A stretch of DNA of 18,612 bases from CAYXVU01 sp964468725. Lineage in GTDB: Bacteria > Acidobacteriota > Blastocatellia > UBA7656. Shown here in pieces: positions 7,723-15,981 of this stretch. Under the pieces are notes generated by a model. The model had not been told where the DNA came from. It worked only from the letters and a program-made list of their open reading frames with translations, and did no database searches. The position numbers and the translations under genes are program-made. How positions within the stretch are numbered: position 1 is the first letter of the stretch; every line of letters begins with the position of its first letter. The DNA lies in NCBI GenBank assembly GCA_964468725.1, contig CAYXVU010000114.1:1-18612 (forward strand). Direction: 5' to 3'.

Positions 7723-9036
7723 ATGAAACTGAGCATCTTCGGGTTGGGCTATGTCGGTTGCGTGTCGGCTGCCTGTTTTGCCAAAAGCGGGCACACAGTC
7801 ATCGGCGTAGATGTCAATCCTCTGAAAGCCGAGATCATCAACAGCGGGCGCGCACCAATCACCGAGCCGGGACTGGAAGCCGCCATCGCCGGAGCGGTGG
7901 GGGCGAAGTTGCTGCGCGCGACCAACGACGCGCAAGAAGCAGTGTTGGCCTCCGATGTCTCTTTGATCTGTGTCGGCACGCCGGGAAAGGCGAATGGCAG
8001 CCTCGACCTCACCTTCGTCAAGCGCGTGTGCCGCGAGATCGGCGAAGCCCTTGCCGCAAAGGATCGCTTTCACGTCGTTGCCATTCGCAGCACGATGTTG
8101 CCGGGTACGATTGAGCAGACGGTGATTCCGGCACTCGAAGTCTATTCCGGCAAACGCGCGGGCAAAGAGTTTGGCGTTGCCATCAATCCCGAATTTCTGC
8201 GCGAAGGCACATCGCTCTACGATTTCTATCACCCTCCCTTTACGCTGATCGGCGCGGATGATGAAGAGACGGCGGCCACCCTGACCCGTTTATACGCCGA
8301 TGTCGAAGCGCCGGTCATCAGTGTCGCGGTCAAAGAGGCCGAGATGGTCAAATATGCCTGCAATGCGTTTCACGCCGTCAAAGTCACCTTTGCCAACGAG
8401 ATTGGCAATCTCTGCAAAGCATTGGGCGTAGACAGCCACACCGTGATGGAAGTCTTTTGCCGAGATACGAAACTGAATCTTTCCCCCTATTACTTGAAGC
8501 CCGGTTTTGCCTTCGGCGGCTCCTGTCTGCCGAAAGATTTGCGTGCCATCAATTACAAAGCGAAAGAGGTGGATGTCGAAGCCCCGCTGCTCGGTTCGGT
8601 GCTGACCAGCAATCGCTTGCAGGTTGAGCGCGCCATTGATGCAGTGTTGCAGACCGGGCGCAAGCGGGTCGGCGTATTGGGGCTGAGTTTCAAATCGGGG
8701 ACGGATGATCTGCGCGAAAGCCCGATGGTGAATCTGATCGAGACGTTGATCGGCAAAGGGCTGCAACTGACGATCTATGACCGGGAGGTCGAACTTGCCA
8801 AACTCTTCGGCGCGAATAAAGAATACATTGAGCGCGAGATTCCCCATATCTCTTCGCTGTTGCGCTCGTCGCTCAATGATGTGGTTGAGCGCTCCGAAGT
8901 GATCGTCGTGGCAAAGAAAGAAGAGGAGTTTAAGGTGCTCGCCGAGAAGATGAATAATGGCAGAGTCATCATTGATCTGGTGCGCCTGTTTGAGGTGAAA
9001 GATCGGCGCGAGCAATATCAAGGGCTGTGTTGGTAG
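7723..9036 (+). CDS. algD: GDP-mannose 6-dehydrogenase
   Basis: The 437-aa enzyme matches AlgD closely in length and sequence pattern. It has an N-terminal NAD-binding Rossmann site (FGLGYVGCVSA, 6-16), then CVGTP, RSTMLPGT, INPEFLREGT, and AEMVKYACNAFHAVKVTFAN with Lys210. The catalytic cysteine is in FGGSCLPKD (Cys268, the same number as in Pseudomonas AlgD). GLSFKSGTDDLRESPMV lies in the C-terminal nucleotide-sugar domain, and the end KEYIE..IPHISSLL... QGLCW mirrors the AlgD C-terminus. It oxidises GDP-mannose twice with NAD+ to give GDP-mannuronate, the precursor of alginate-like uronate polymers, in the cytoplasm. The C-terminal match to AlgD argues for GDP-mannose rather than UDP-glucose as substrate, but this needs an assay. 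The start is set by AGGAGG. The next gene begins 7 bases after the stop. Confidence 0.9.
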   Translation: MKLSIFGLGYVGCVSAACFAKSGHTVIGVDVNPLKAEIINSGRAPITEPGLEAAIAGAVGAKLLRATNDAQEAVLASDVSLICVGTPGKANGSLDLTFVKRVCREIGEALAAKDRFHVVAIRSTMLPGTIEQTVIPALEVYSGKRAGKEFGVAINPEFLREGTSLYDFYHPPFTLIGADDEETAATLTRLYADVEAPVISVAVKEAEMVKYACNAFHAVKVTFANEIGNLCKALGVDSHTVMEVFCRDTKLNLSPYYLKPGFAFGGSCLPKDLRAINYKAKEVDVEAPLLGSVLTSNRLQVERAIDAVLQTGRKRVGVLGLSFKSGTDDLRESPMVNLIETLIGKGLQLTIYDREVELAKLFGANKEYIEREIPHISSLLRSSLNDVVERSEVIVVAKKEEEFKVLAEKMNNGRVIIDLVRLFEVKDRREQYQGLCW

Positions 9037-9043
9037 AGCGGGT

Positions 9044-10021
9044 ATGGAAGGAGTCTTTTTCAAACGATCAACCCTGTTGGGAATGAAGCCGACCGTGCCG
9101 GGCGATTCGAGTGCGCTCGGCATCATCAGCGAACGCCTGACCCGCGCTCTGGCGGAGCGCTTCACCCTCTTGCAACGGCTCGCAGACGAAGAGGACGCCG
9201 AGTATTACTTAGCGGGCGCAGTCGGCGATGGGCGTTTGGTCGAGTTGAAAGTGCTGACCGAAGAAGCGGCGCACAATCCGAAAAAGTGCGAGTTGTTCTA
9301 CCTCGAAGCCGAAGCCGCCGCCCGCTTGCTGCATCCGAACATTCTCGCCGTCAGCCAAGCCGAGCAATTGGGCAACGTCTGTTTTTCGGTCGGCGAACAT
9401 CGCCCGCAGGCGAAGACCTTGCGCGCCGTGTTGGATGCGAATGGCTGGCTTGATTTGGAACGCGCCATCGAGATTGGCAGCCACATCGCGGAAGCGTTAG
9501 GGCAGGCGCATGAACTGGATGTCTTACATCTGAACCTGCATCCCGGCGCGGTGTTGATCGAACCAGATGGCCGCGCCATCGTAAGCCGGTTCGGCATCGC
9601 CATGGGTCGGCAAAGGGAGTGGGCGCACCGCGAACGCACCCGGCGCATGCCTGCGGGGTACTTGAGCATCGAACAAGTGCAGGGCGAAAGCCTCGATCAC
9701 CTCAGTGACATCTATTCGCTGGGCGCGGTGCTCTATGAATTGTTGACCGACCGCGCGCCGTTCGATTCTGACAACTCCGACTACACGCGACAGATGCGAA
9801 CCAAGCGGGTTCCGGCAGCGCCGCATCAGTTTTGTCCGACCGTACCCGAAGCGGTCTCCGATGTGGTGATGAAGATGTTGGAGATCAACCGTGAACGGCG
9901 GTTGCAAAATGCCGCGATGATTCGCGCAGCGTTGCGAGCGGCAATGGATGCGGCAGAGCGCAGACCGAGGCCGGTCGCGTGGTCGCGCTTTTCGGTGACG
10001 CCGAAGCAACCGAAAGGGTGA
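9044..10021 (+). CDS. Protein kinase-fold pseudokinase
   Basis: The 325-aa protein has the outline of a bacterial Ser/Thr (Hanks-type) kinase but has lost its catalytic residues. The glycine-rich loop is absent (LLQRLADEEDAEYYLAG). The beta-3 Lys is kept (VELKVL, Lys69). The HRDLKPEN loop reads HLNLHPGA (162-169), replacing Asp by Asn, Lys by His and Asn by Ala. DFG reads RFG (182-184). Structural parts of the C-lobe are well kept: GYLSIEQVQGE and SDIYSLGAVLYELLTDRAPF (221-240). There is no membrane helix or sensor domain. A scaffolding or allosteric role is inferred, perhaps for the adjacent ATPase or a polysaccharide enzyme. It lies 7 bases after algD, so it is probably co-transcribed. The ATG at 9044 has a poor ribosome-binding site; ATG 9083 (MKPTVPGDSSALG) is an alternative. 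Confidence 0.8.
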   Translation: MEGVFFKRSTLLGMKPTVPGDSSALGIISERLTRALAERFTLLQRLADEEDAEYYLAGAVGDGRLVELKVLTEEAAHNPKKCELFYLEAEAAARLLHPNILAVSQAEQLGNVCFSVGEHRPQAKTLRAVLDANGWLDLERAIEIGSHIAEALGQAHELDVLHLNLHPGAVLIEPDGRAIVSRFGIAMGRQREWAHRERTRRMPAGYLSIEQVQGESLDHLSDIYSLGAVLYELLTDRAPFDSDNSDYTRQMRTKRVPAAPHQFCPTVPEAVSDVVMKMLEINRERRLQNAAMIRAALRAAMDAAERRPRPVAWSRFSVTPKQPKG

Positions 10022-10191
10022 AGCCGAAAGGCAACGCGCTGTGTACAAAATTTGCCAGTTGATGGAGCCGCTTCATTAAGCGGGTTTCGAGCGGCACGAT
10101 TGGCTGGTGATTGCATCAAGGTTCGGCTGATTGGCGATCAGAGCAGTCGGATTTCTTGTTTGACCGATGCCCGACGGAAGGTGAGAGACGA

Positions 10192-11055
10192 ATGTATTTG
10201 GAGTTTTATGGGTTGCAAGAAGCGCCCTTCGGATTGACGCCGAATCCGCGCCACCTCTTCAAAACGGAAAGCCATATCGAAGCGTTGGCAATGTTGCAAT
10301 ACGGCATCGCTGAAAACAAGGGCTTGATCGTATTGACGGGTGAAGCCGGAACCGGTAAGACCACGATTCTACGGCTGGCGCTCAAAGAGTGTAGCGCCGA
10401 TGTCTTGCCTATCTATCTCTTCAATCCGTTTCTGACTGCCGCAGAGTTTTTCCAGCAGATCACGCACGAATTCAAACTGGGGCTGGAACGCACAGCAACC
10501 AAACCGGAAGCCTTAACGGCGCTCGGCAGATTTTTGATCGCCCGCCATACGCAAGGGTTGAAGACCGTCTTGCTGATTGATGAGGCGCACGGACTGCCGC
10601 CGGAGTTGCTTGAAGAAGCCCGCTTGTTGCTCAACTTCGAAACCAGCGAAGAGAAGCTGCTGCAAATCATCCTGTGCGGGCAGCCGGAACTTGATGATCT
10701 GCTGAACACGCCGCGATTGCGGCAACTGAAACAACGCGTCTCCTTGCGTTGTTACCTCAAACCGCTCAGCGTCTTTGACATCAACAAGTACATACGCTTT
10801 CGCCTGAAGTCTGCGGGCGCGACCAATGTCAATCTCTTCGATCAGGCGGCGGTCGGATTGATCGGCCACTTGTCGCAAGGCGTGCCGCGCATCATCAACA
10901 ACCTCTGTGACAACGCTTTGCTGTATGGCTTTGCCGCTGGTCGCGCGCTCATCACCCGCGAAATCATAGAAGATGTCAGCGACGCACTCGATATGCGCCC
11001 TGCCGAACCGCCCGCCTATTGCGCGGCTGACTTCATCGAAGACGACTTGCGTTGA
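10192..11055 (+). CDS. ExeA/MshM-type AAA ATPase of an export or polysaccharide locus
   Basis: The 287-aa protein begins MYLEFYGLQEAPFGLTPNPR, the hallmark N-terminus of ExeA-like ATPases. It has Walker A GEAGTGKTT (50-58), Walker B TVLLIDEAHGL (125-135), an ILCGQPELDDLL sensor segment (160-171), and LRQLKQRVSLRCYLKPLS in the small domain. Relatives serve type II secretion (ExeA), MSHA pilus biogenesis (MshM) or exosortase-linked exopolysaccharide loci; the last fits this neighbourhood best, though no exosortase is visible here. It lacks the long C-terminal peptidoglycan-binding extension of ExeA. The start at 10192 is set by AAGGTGAG six bases upstream; the frame is open further upstream without support. 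A 170-base gap follows the pseudokinase, so it may have its own promoter, though none is clear. Its 3' end converges on prmC with only 30 bases between. Confidence 0.88.
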   Translation: MYLEFYGLQEAPFGLTPNPRHLFKTESHIEALAMLQYGIAENKGLIVLTGEAGTGKTTILRLALKECSADVLPIYLFNPFLTAAEFFQQITHEFKLGLERTATKPEALTALGRFLIARHTQGLKTVLLIDEAHGLPPELLEEARLLLNFETSEEKLLQIILCGQPELDDLLNTPRLRQLKQRVSLRCYLKPLSVFDINKYIRFRLKSAGATNVNLFDQAAVGLIGHLSQGVPRIINNLCDNALLYGFAAGRALITREIIEDVSDALDMRPAEPPAYCAADFIEDDLR

Positions 11056-11085
11056 TTTGCCTCTCAATTGGGTGGGGATGTCCGA

Positions 11086-11946
11086 TCACTTTTTTTGCAG
11101 CGTCAAGATGCGCGGAATGCTTTGCAAATCTTCGGTCACCTCGCGCAATTCAAAAGCGGAAGAGGCGATCATCGTCCGCAGCGCGTCGAGTTGCTGATAG
11201 CCAATCTCACAGACCAGATAACCGCCGCTCTTCAAATAGGTCGGGCTGTCTTCGAGCAAGCGGTGATAGAGGTCAAGTCCCTGACAGCCGCCAAACAAGG
11301 CTACGTGCGGCTCCCATTCCTGCACTTCACGTTGCAGCGCGCCGCTCATCGCCGAAGGCACATAAGGCGGGTTGGATGCGATGATGTCCACCTGCGCGGC
11401 CAGTTGGCCGGTCGCTAAAGGTGTTAGCAAATCGCCTTCGAAAAACTCGATGCGCTCATCTACCTTGTGGCGTTCGGCGTTGCGACGGGCGACGGCGAGC
11501 GCGGCGGCGGAGATGTCGGTGGCGACAAAACTCGCAAGCGGCAAATTCACTGCCAGCGTAGTGGCGATGCAGCCGGAACCGGTGCCGATGTCGGCGATGA
11601 AGGTCTTGCCACAGGTTTTACGCGCCAGCGCCAGCACGCGCTCAACGAGGAATTCAGTTTCGGGGCGGGGAATCAAAACGTCGGGCGTGACGATAAAGTC
11701 GAGGTGATAAAATTCCTGACGACCGGTGATGTATTGCAACGGCTCGCCGCGTGCGCGCCGCTTGACGAGATGGAGATAGCGTTCGTATTGCCCGGTCGAG
11801 AGGTGATCTTTTGAATGAATGAGTAAGCGAGCGCGATCCATCTCGAGCAGATGGCTGAGAAGCAAACCCGCCGTCAGTCTTTCATCTGTGACGCCGAATT
11901 GAGCAAGGATTCGCGCGCCTTCCGTTATCACGTCGGCGATATTCAT
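11086..11946 (-). CDS. prmC: Peptide chain release factor N5-glutamine methyltransferase
   Basis: The 286-aa protein matches PrmC/HemK. It has a helical N-terminal release-factor-binding domain, RARGEPLQYITGRQEFYHL (64-82), PRPETEFLVE (94-103), SAM-binding ADIGTGSGCIA (118-128) and the catalytic NPPYV (192-196). PrmC methylates the Gln of the GGQ motif in release factors RF1 and RF2, which is needed for efficient termination. I chose ATG 11946 (MNIADVITEGARIL), which aligns with the usual family N-terminus; its ribosome-binding site is weak. A TTG at 12072 would add 42 basic, unconserved residues and overlap the previous stop as TTGA. The gene lies 122 bases downstream of the carboxypeptidase-regulatory-like genes on the same strand. 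The release factor gene prfA, its common partner, is not in the window. Confidence 0.93.
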   Translation of the reverse strand: MNIADVITEGARILAQFGVTDERLTAGLLLSHLLEMDRARLLIHSKDHLSTGQYERYLHLVKRRARGEPLQYITGRQEFYHLDFIVTPDVLIPRPETEFLVERVLALARKTCGKTFIADIGTGSGCIATTLAVNLPLASFVATDISAAALAVARRNAERHKVDERIEFFEGDLLTPLATGQLAAQVDIIASNPPYVPSAMSGALQREVQEWEPHVALFGGCQGLDLYHRLLEDSPTYLKSGGYLVCEIGYQQLDALRTMIASSAFELREVTEDLQSIPRILTLQKK

Positions 11947-12068
11947 AGTTGGTGAAGAGTCCGCCGCTATTTTGCTTGAGCCTACGCGCAAATTCAAACC
12001 AGCGTGCGCCTTTTGCTTCACCGGAGTAATCAGTGCGGAGGCAGAGCGGCGGCTCGACCGGGTGAGTC

Positions 12069-13955
12069 TCAAAGAGGTTTTTTCGGTGTTGGTTTGCTGA
12101 CCTTCATAGGAGGCATATACTTCAACTCATGGTTTTGAATGCGGTCGCAGGCTTTGATCTCAATCGTCAACCCCGCCGCTTCGCCTTCAAAACGTAAGCC
12201 GGTTCTGCCGCCCGCATCCCAGGCCACCGGCTTGGTTTCGGTTTCAAGCGATTCGTCGTCCGGCAAGGGGCGAAAGACGACCCAGTATTTGCCCGGTGCG
12301 ACATTGGTAAATTTGAACAGACCATCGCCTTTGACCAGTGTTTCACCGTAGCGCAACGTATCGTCGGCAGCCTCTTTTTCCGCCGGAACCAGATGCACGC
12401 GCAGGCGCGCGGGCAGCGTCTCTTCCTCTTTGGGGATGATGACCTTGCCTGCAAAGGTAGCTGCGCCATCGCTGATGATCACGCGCAAGCCAGTCACCTG
12501 TTCGCCGGGCTTGAGTTTGAAGCCATCTTTGCCAGCATTGAGCGGTTTGCCGCCCGGTGTCGGCGGCGGCAAGATGATGGAACGGACAAACCAGTCTTCG
12601 CCGGGAAGCTTGATCGCCAGATATTTTTGCCCGGCTTCGACCAGCCGAATCTTGAATTGGCCTTTCTCGTCTGGCGAGGCATCGCCATAAACGGCAAAGA
12701 GCGAGTCGGGTTCGTCTTTCGGGCGCTCGCTCTTATCGGCTTTGGTTTGCAGAATGATCTCTTGCAAAGTCGAAGGCCGCGCCGGTTTGCATTCGGGGCG
12801 GTTGGCTAGCTCAACGGCTCGTTCCAAGACGACCTGCCCGCTCACCGAGCCGAGCAACGCCAGCGTCAATTCGATGCCGGTTACGTCCGCGCCTCTGACT
12901 GTTACGCGACGGGGCGGCGAGGCCGACCCTGCCGAATCGCGCGATTCGCCTCCGGCCATTGCGGCGATGTAGTATTCGCCATCAGGTACGGAGTTCAGGA
13001 GGAAACCGCGCTCCGGCGAGTTCGGAAAGACGAAGGAGGTGCTTTCGATGTTGCCGGTTGAGGCGCGGGTCAACAAGATGATTACCGCATCGGTCTTCAC
13101 TTCATTGGCTCCGATGATCGCGCCGCTGACCGCATAACCGCGATTGTCGCGGTAGCGAATATCAATGCCTGCGGCCTCTTCACCGGCACGCACGCTGACA
13201 TCGGCAGCCGTGTCCACCGTTCCCGACGGATGATAGGTTGGCGCATCGCGGTCATAGCCGCCCATCGAAAAAAACACGAAGCCTTTTCCGCCCGCTGAGA
13301 CATGATAGGTGCCGGGTTCAAGACCATAAATGCGATAGATGCCGCGATCATCCGTCTGCCAGTCATTCAACAAGCTGCCAAACACCATCCCTATCGCGCC
13401 GTAGGCTGTCGTATTGCTTGCGCCGACTCGCACGGCGCGATTGTCCGTATCGCGTATGCGCGTTGCTTTTACGCGCACACCGACCACTGCTTCACCAGCG
13501 AAGTTGGTCACTCGCCCGGTGATGACCCCGCCTTTGACCATCGTAATGGTCACGTAATCGCCGGGGCGGTAGTAAGCGGACTCGCGCGAACTGCGCGCCA
13601 CGTATCCCGGCAAGATGGCGGTAAGGGAGTAGGAACCCGGTTCGAGGTTGGGAATGTCAAACCGTCCATCGGCTTCGGTGGTAATGGGGCGCAGCATGGC
13701 GGCGGCGCTGCGCGATTCATTGTCTCCCAAATTCGCAGGCAGCAGCATGACAGAGGCTTCGCCAAGCGCCTGCCCGTTCTCTCCGACGACGCGCCCGGTG
13801 ATGGCGTTAGCCGACTCTTTTTTCTTTTGAGCGGGCGGTTTAGTTTGAGTTTTGGCGGGTGTTTGCGGCGCTTTTGCGGAAGGGCGCGGCGCTTCTTGCG
13901 CAATCGCGGAGAGCGCAAGTGCGAGTACAATGATTGGCACAAATCCTCTTTGCAT
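12069..13955 (-). CDS. Secreted carboxypeptidase-regulatory-like domain protein
   Basis: The 628-aa protein opens with a signal peptide (MQRGFVPIIVLALALSAIAQ, cleavage probably near residue 19). A Pro/Lys/Ala-rich linker to about residue 48 follows. Then come several beta-sandwich repeats of the carboxypeptidase regulatory/CNA-B type. Repeat 1 (AITGRVVGENGQALGEASV to EPGSYSLTAILPGYV) covers about 51-119. Repeat 2 (GGVITGRVTNFAGEAVVGV, then TDDRGIYRIYGLEPGTYHVSA at 201-221) is followed by later repeats ending with LFKFTNVAPGKYWVVF. No catalytic domain is seen. Such proteins are abundant in Acidobacteriota and are thought to be extracytoplasmic binding or structural proteins; the ligand is unknown. 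An AGAGGG ribosome-binding site supports ATG 13955. It is paralogous to the two upstream genes on the same strand. Confidence 0.8.
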   Translation of the reverse strand: MQRGFVPIIVLALALSAIAQEAPRPSAKAPQTPAKTQTKPPAQKKKESANAITGRVVGENGQALGEASVMLLPANLGDNESRSAAAMLRPITTEADGRFDIPNLEPGSYSLTAILPGYVARSSRESAYYRPGDYVTITMVKGGVITGRVTNFAGEAVVGVRVKATRIRDTDNRAVRVGASNTTAYGAIGMVFGSLLNDWQTDDRGIYRIYGLEPGTYHVSAGGKGFVFFSMGGYDRDAPTYHPSGTVDTAADVSVRAGEEAAGIDIRYRDNRGYAVSGAIIGANEVKTDAVIILLTRASTGNIESTSFVFPNSPERGFLLNSVPDGEYYIAAMAGGESRDSAGSASPPRRVTVRGADVTGIELTLALLGSVSGQVVLERAVELANRPECKPARPSTLQEIILQTKADKSERPKDEPDSLFAVYGDASPDEKGQFKIRLVEAGQKYLAIKLPGEDWFVRSIILPPPTPGGKPLNAGKDGFKLKPGEQVTGLRVIISDGAATFAGKVIIPKEEETLPARLRVHLVPAEKEAADDTLRYGETLVKGDGLFKFTNVAPGKYWVVFRPLPDDESLETETKPVAWDAGGRTGLRFEGEAAGLTIEIKACDRIQNHELKYMPPMKVSKPTPKKPL

Positions 13956-14058
13956 ATCATCCCTCTTCTTTGGCGAGCGTCGGAAATTGCCTGCAAACCA
14001 GTCTGCCTCCCTACCCCTGCGCTTGTGCAGACAGAACTTCGAGCGATGCTTTCTGCTC

Positions 14059-15981
14059 TCAATCTCTCTTTTTCAAGGTTACATAGAGCGTAACTTCCGT
14101 CGGCGTTTCATTGCTGACGATGACGGCTTGCACGGTGAGCGGCTTGTCCTCATGGTCAAGATCATCCTCATCATCGTCATCGTCATCATCATCGTTGTCC
14201 TTATCCTCATCGTCGTCATAGCCGTAGGCATAAACCTTCACATCGTAACTGCCGGGCAGCAATCCGCGAATGGTGAAGTTGCCTTGATTGTCAGCTTCGG
14301 CATTGCCTTGCGAACTGTCTGCTGCGCCGGTGCGCACCGCGACAATATGCAAGTTCACGCCCGGCGGCAACTTGCCGTCGTTGATGATAACCCGGCCTTT
14401 GATGACGCCCTGCGCCAGCGCCATCACCATTCGCACGCCGGTGAGGTTTTCGCGGGCTTTGACTTCGATGCCGTCCGTAACCGTCACGCCGTTATGCTCG
14501 ACCCGCAGTAAGCGGAGTTGCTGTTCTTCCGATACGCTATGCGCGTTGAGGTGTGCCTTGCCGGGACGTAGCCCTTTCACCTGAAAGCTGCCGTCCGCAT
14601 TGACGCGGCTGCCGCTTGGGATAGCCAGACCGGCACTGGTAGGCGTGGGGGGGATGACCGATGCGCTGATCGAAACTTGCGACCAGAGAGTCGGATTGAG
14701 CGGCGCGGCGGGGTCTTCTAATACCATCGTGCCGCTGATGGTTGCCCCGCGCAGGAGTTTGATTTCGATGCCGGAGGCATTGCCGTCTTTCACCTCGAAG
14801 GTCGTCGCCTCGGCATAGTATTCGTTCTCTTCGGGGCGGCGCAGCCCGACGGCGAGAGCCTGATACTTGCCGGGCTGCACATCTTTGAATTTGAATTCGC
14901 CTTTGGTATCGGAAGCGATGATGCCGCCGCCGCCCAGCCCGAAATCCGCCGAATCATCGGCATCGGGACGTTCGCTATCGGCAGGCGGAGCGCCCGGAGG
15001 CGGTGGCGGGGGCGGCGCTTTCGAATAGGCAACCATGACATTGGGCACAGGCTTTCGGGTATCGGCATCAATCACGCGACCACTGGCTTCAAAGCCGCGG
15101 CGAGACGATTCCATGCGAATGTCTATGCCGAGCGTCTCCTGTCCGGCAATGACTTCAACGATTTTGGCGCGCGACCTCTCCAACACTCCCGGATGATAGG
15201 TGCGCGGATTGGCGCGACCTCTGACAAAGGGGCCGACATTGGGCAACAGACCGGCGCTGCCCGCGCTCACATAGTAGCGACCCGAAGAGAGGCCATAGAT
15301 GCGATAGATGCCGCGATCATCGGTCATCAGCATATTCATTCCGAAGATGATCTGCGCGCTCATCAAATCGCGGCCAGAGGAATTAGGCGAATCGGCAGAG
15401 GTGATGGAAACGAATTCGCGCAGGATGGGGCGACCGGCTTCATCCGTAACCCGGCCTGTGATGACGCCGCCGCGCACTAGCGAGAAATCTATACCAGTGA
15501 GTTCCTGATCTTTCTCCAACTTGAGCTCTCGTTCGAAGCCGCTGCCGAAGCCGCCGATGAAATCACTCGGCGGCGTGTCGGCTGATTCATCACCTGGTTT
15601 TTTATCCGCATCCGCCTTTTTATCGGCGTCGGCTTTTTTGACCGGATCGGGAATATAGGCGCGGGCATAAGGGTAGATCACATATTTTCCGGCGCGCAGG
15701 TTGGCGAAGCGATAGGTGCCGTCCGCATCGGTGGTCGTCTTCGTCGTCGCCAGCCCTTGCAGCATAACTTCTGCGGCTTGTTTGGGGTCGCTCGGTTCGG
15801 CAAGCATCACGACAGCAATGCCGACCGCCGGTCTGCCTTCAATGACGACGCGCCCGGAGATCGAGCCCGTGCCTTCTTGGCTGGCTCTCTCCTCTTGCGC
15901 CTGTATGGCAGGCAAGGTGGAGAGGACGAGCGAAGCGACAAGTAGAAACGTACAGGCGCGTAGGGCACAGGTTAATGACAT
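14059..15981 (-). CDS. Secreted carboxypeptidase-regulatory-like protein with acidic tail
   Basis: The 640-aa protein has a signal peptide (MSLTCALRACTFLLVASLVL, cleavage near IQAQ at about residue 28). At least four carboxypeptidase-regulatory-like beta-sandwich units follow: SISGRVVIEGRPAVGIAV (40-57), GGVITGRVTDEAGRPIL with TDDRGIYRIYGLSSGRYYVSA (220-240), a unit with GEFKFKDVQPGKYQALAVGL (361-380), and the last with NFTIRGLLPGSYDVKVYAYG (568-587). Linkers are low complexity: KKADAD repeats at 115-126 and a proline run at 323-329. After the last unit an acidic stretch of mostly Asp (589-611) precedes a final beta strand (EVTLYVTLKKRD). No enzyme domain is visible. Start ATG 15981 has GGAGG seven bases upstream, located inside the end of the overlapping upstream gene, suggesting coupled translation. 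Confidence 0.8.
   Translation of the reverse strand: MSLTCALRACTFLLVASLVLSTLPAIQAQEERASQEGTGSISGRVVIEGRPAVGIAVVMLAEPSDPKQAAEVMLQGLATTKTTTDADGTYRFANLRAGKYVIYPYARAYIPDPVKKADADKKADADKKPGDESADTPPSDFIGGFGSGFERELKLEKDQELTGIDFSLVRGGVITGRVTDEAGRPILREFVSITSADSPNSSGRDLMSAQIIFGMNMLMTDDRGIYRIYGLSSGRYYVSAGSAGLLPNVGPFVRGRANPRTYHPGVLERSRAKIVEVIAGQETLGIDIRMESSRRGFEASGRVIDADTRKPVPNVMVAYSKAPPPPPPPGAPPADSERPDADDSADFGLGGGGIIASDTKGEFKFKDVQPGKYQALAVGLRRPEENEYYAEATTFEVKDGNASGIEIKLLRGATISGTMVLEDPAAPLNPTLWSQVSISASVIPPTPTSAGLAIPSGSRVNADGSFQVKGLRPGKAHLNAHSVSEEQQLRLLRVEHNGVTVTDGIEVKARENLTGVRMVMALAQGVIKGRVIINDGKLPPGVNLHIVAVRTGAADSSQGNAEADNQGNFTIRGLLPGSYDVKVYAYGYDDDEDKDNDDDDDDDDEDDLDHEDKPLTVQAVIVSNETPTEVTLYVTLKKRD
14149..14217 (-). 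repeat. Asp-codon-rich low-complexity tract
   Basis: The tract encodes residues 589-611 of the 640-aa protein, mostly Asp with some Glu, through runs of GAT/GAC triplets (ATC/GTC on the plus strand). Such trinucleotide runs can change length by slippage without shifting frame. A calcium-binding role is a guess from composition only. Confidence 0.7.

Noticed and set aside
11947..12072. TTG-initiated 42-residue N-terminal extension of prmC overlapping the previous stop as TTGA
   Set aside because: The added residues are basic, low complexity and not part of the PrmC family N-terminus. Coupled initiation remains possible but is not supported.
14001..14032. GTCTGC/GCAGAC inverted repeat between the two long repeat-protein genes
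   Set aside because: It has only six base pairs around a 20-base loop and no T-tract, which is expected by chance.
14149..14217. Possible CRISPR-like short repeats on the plus strand (ATC/GTC runs)
   Set aside because: These are trinucleotide codon runs encoding Asp in a clear reading frame, without spacers.
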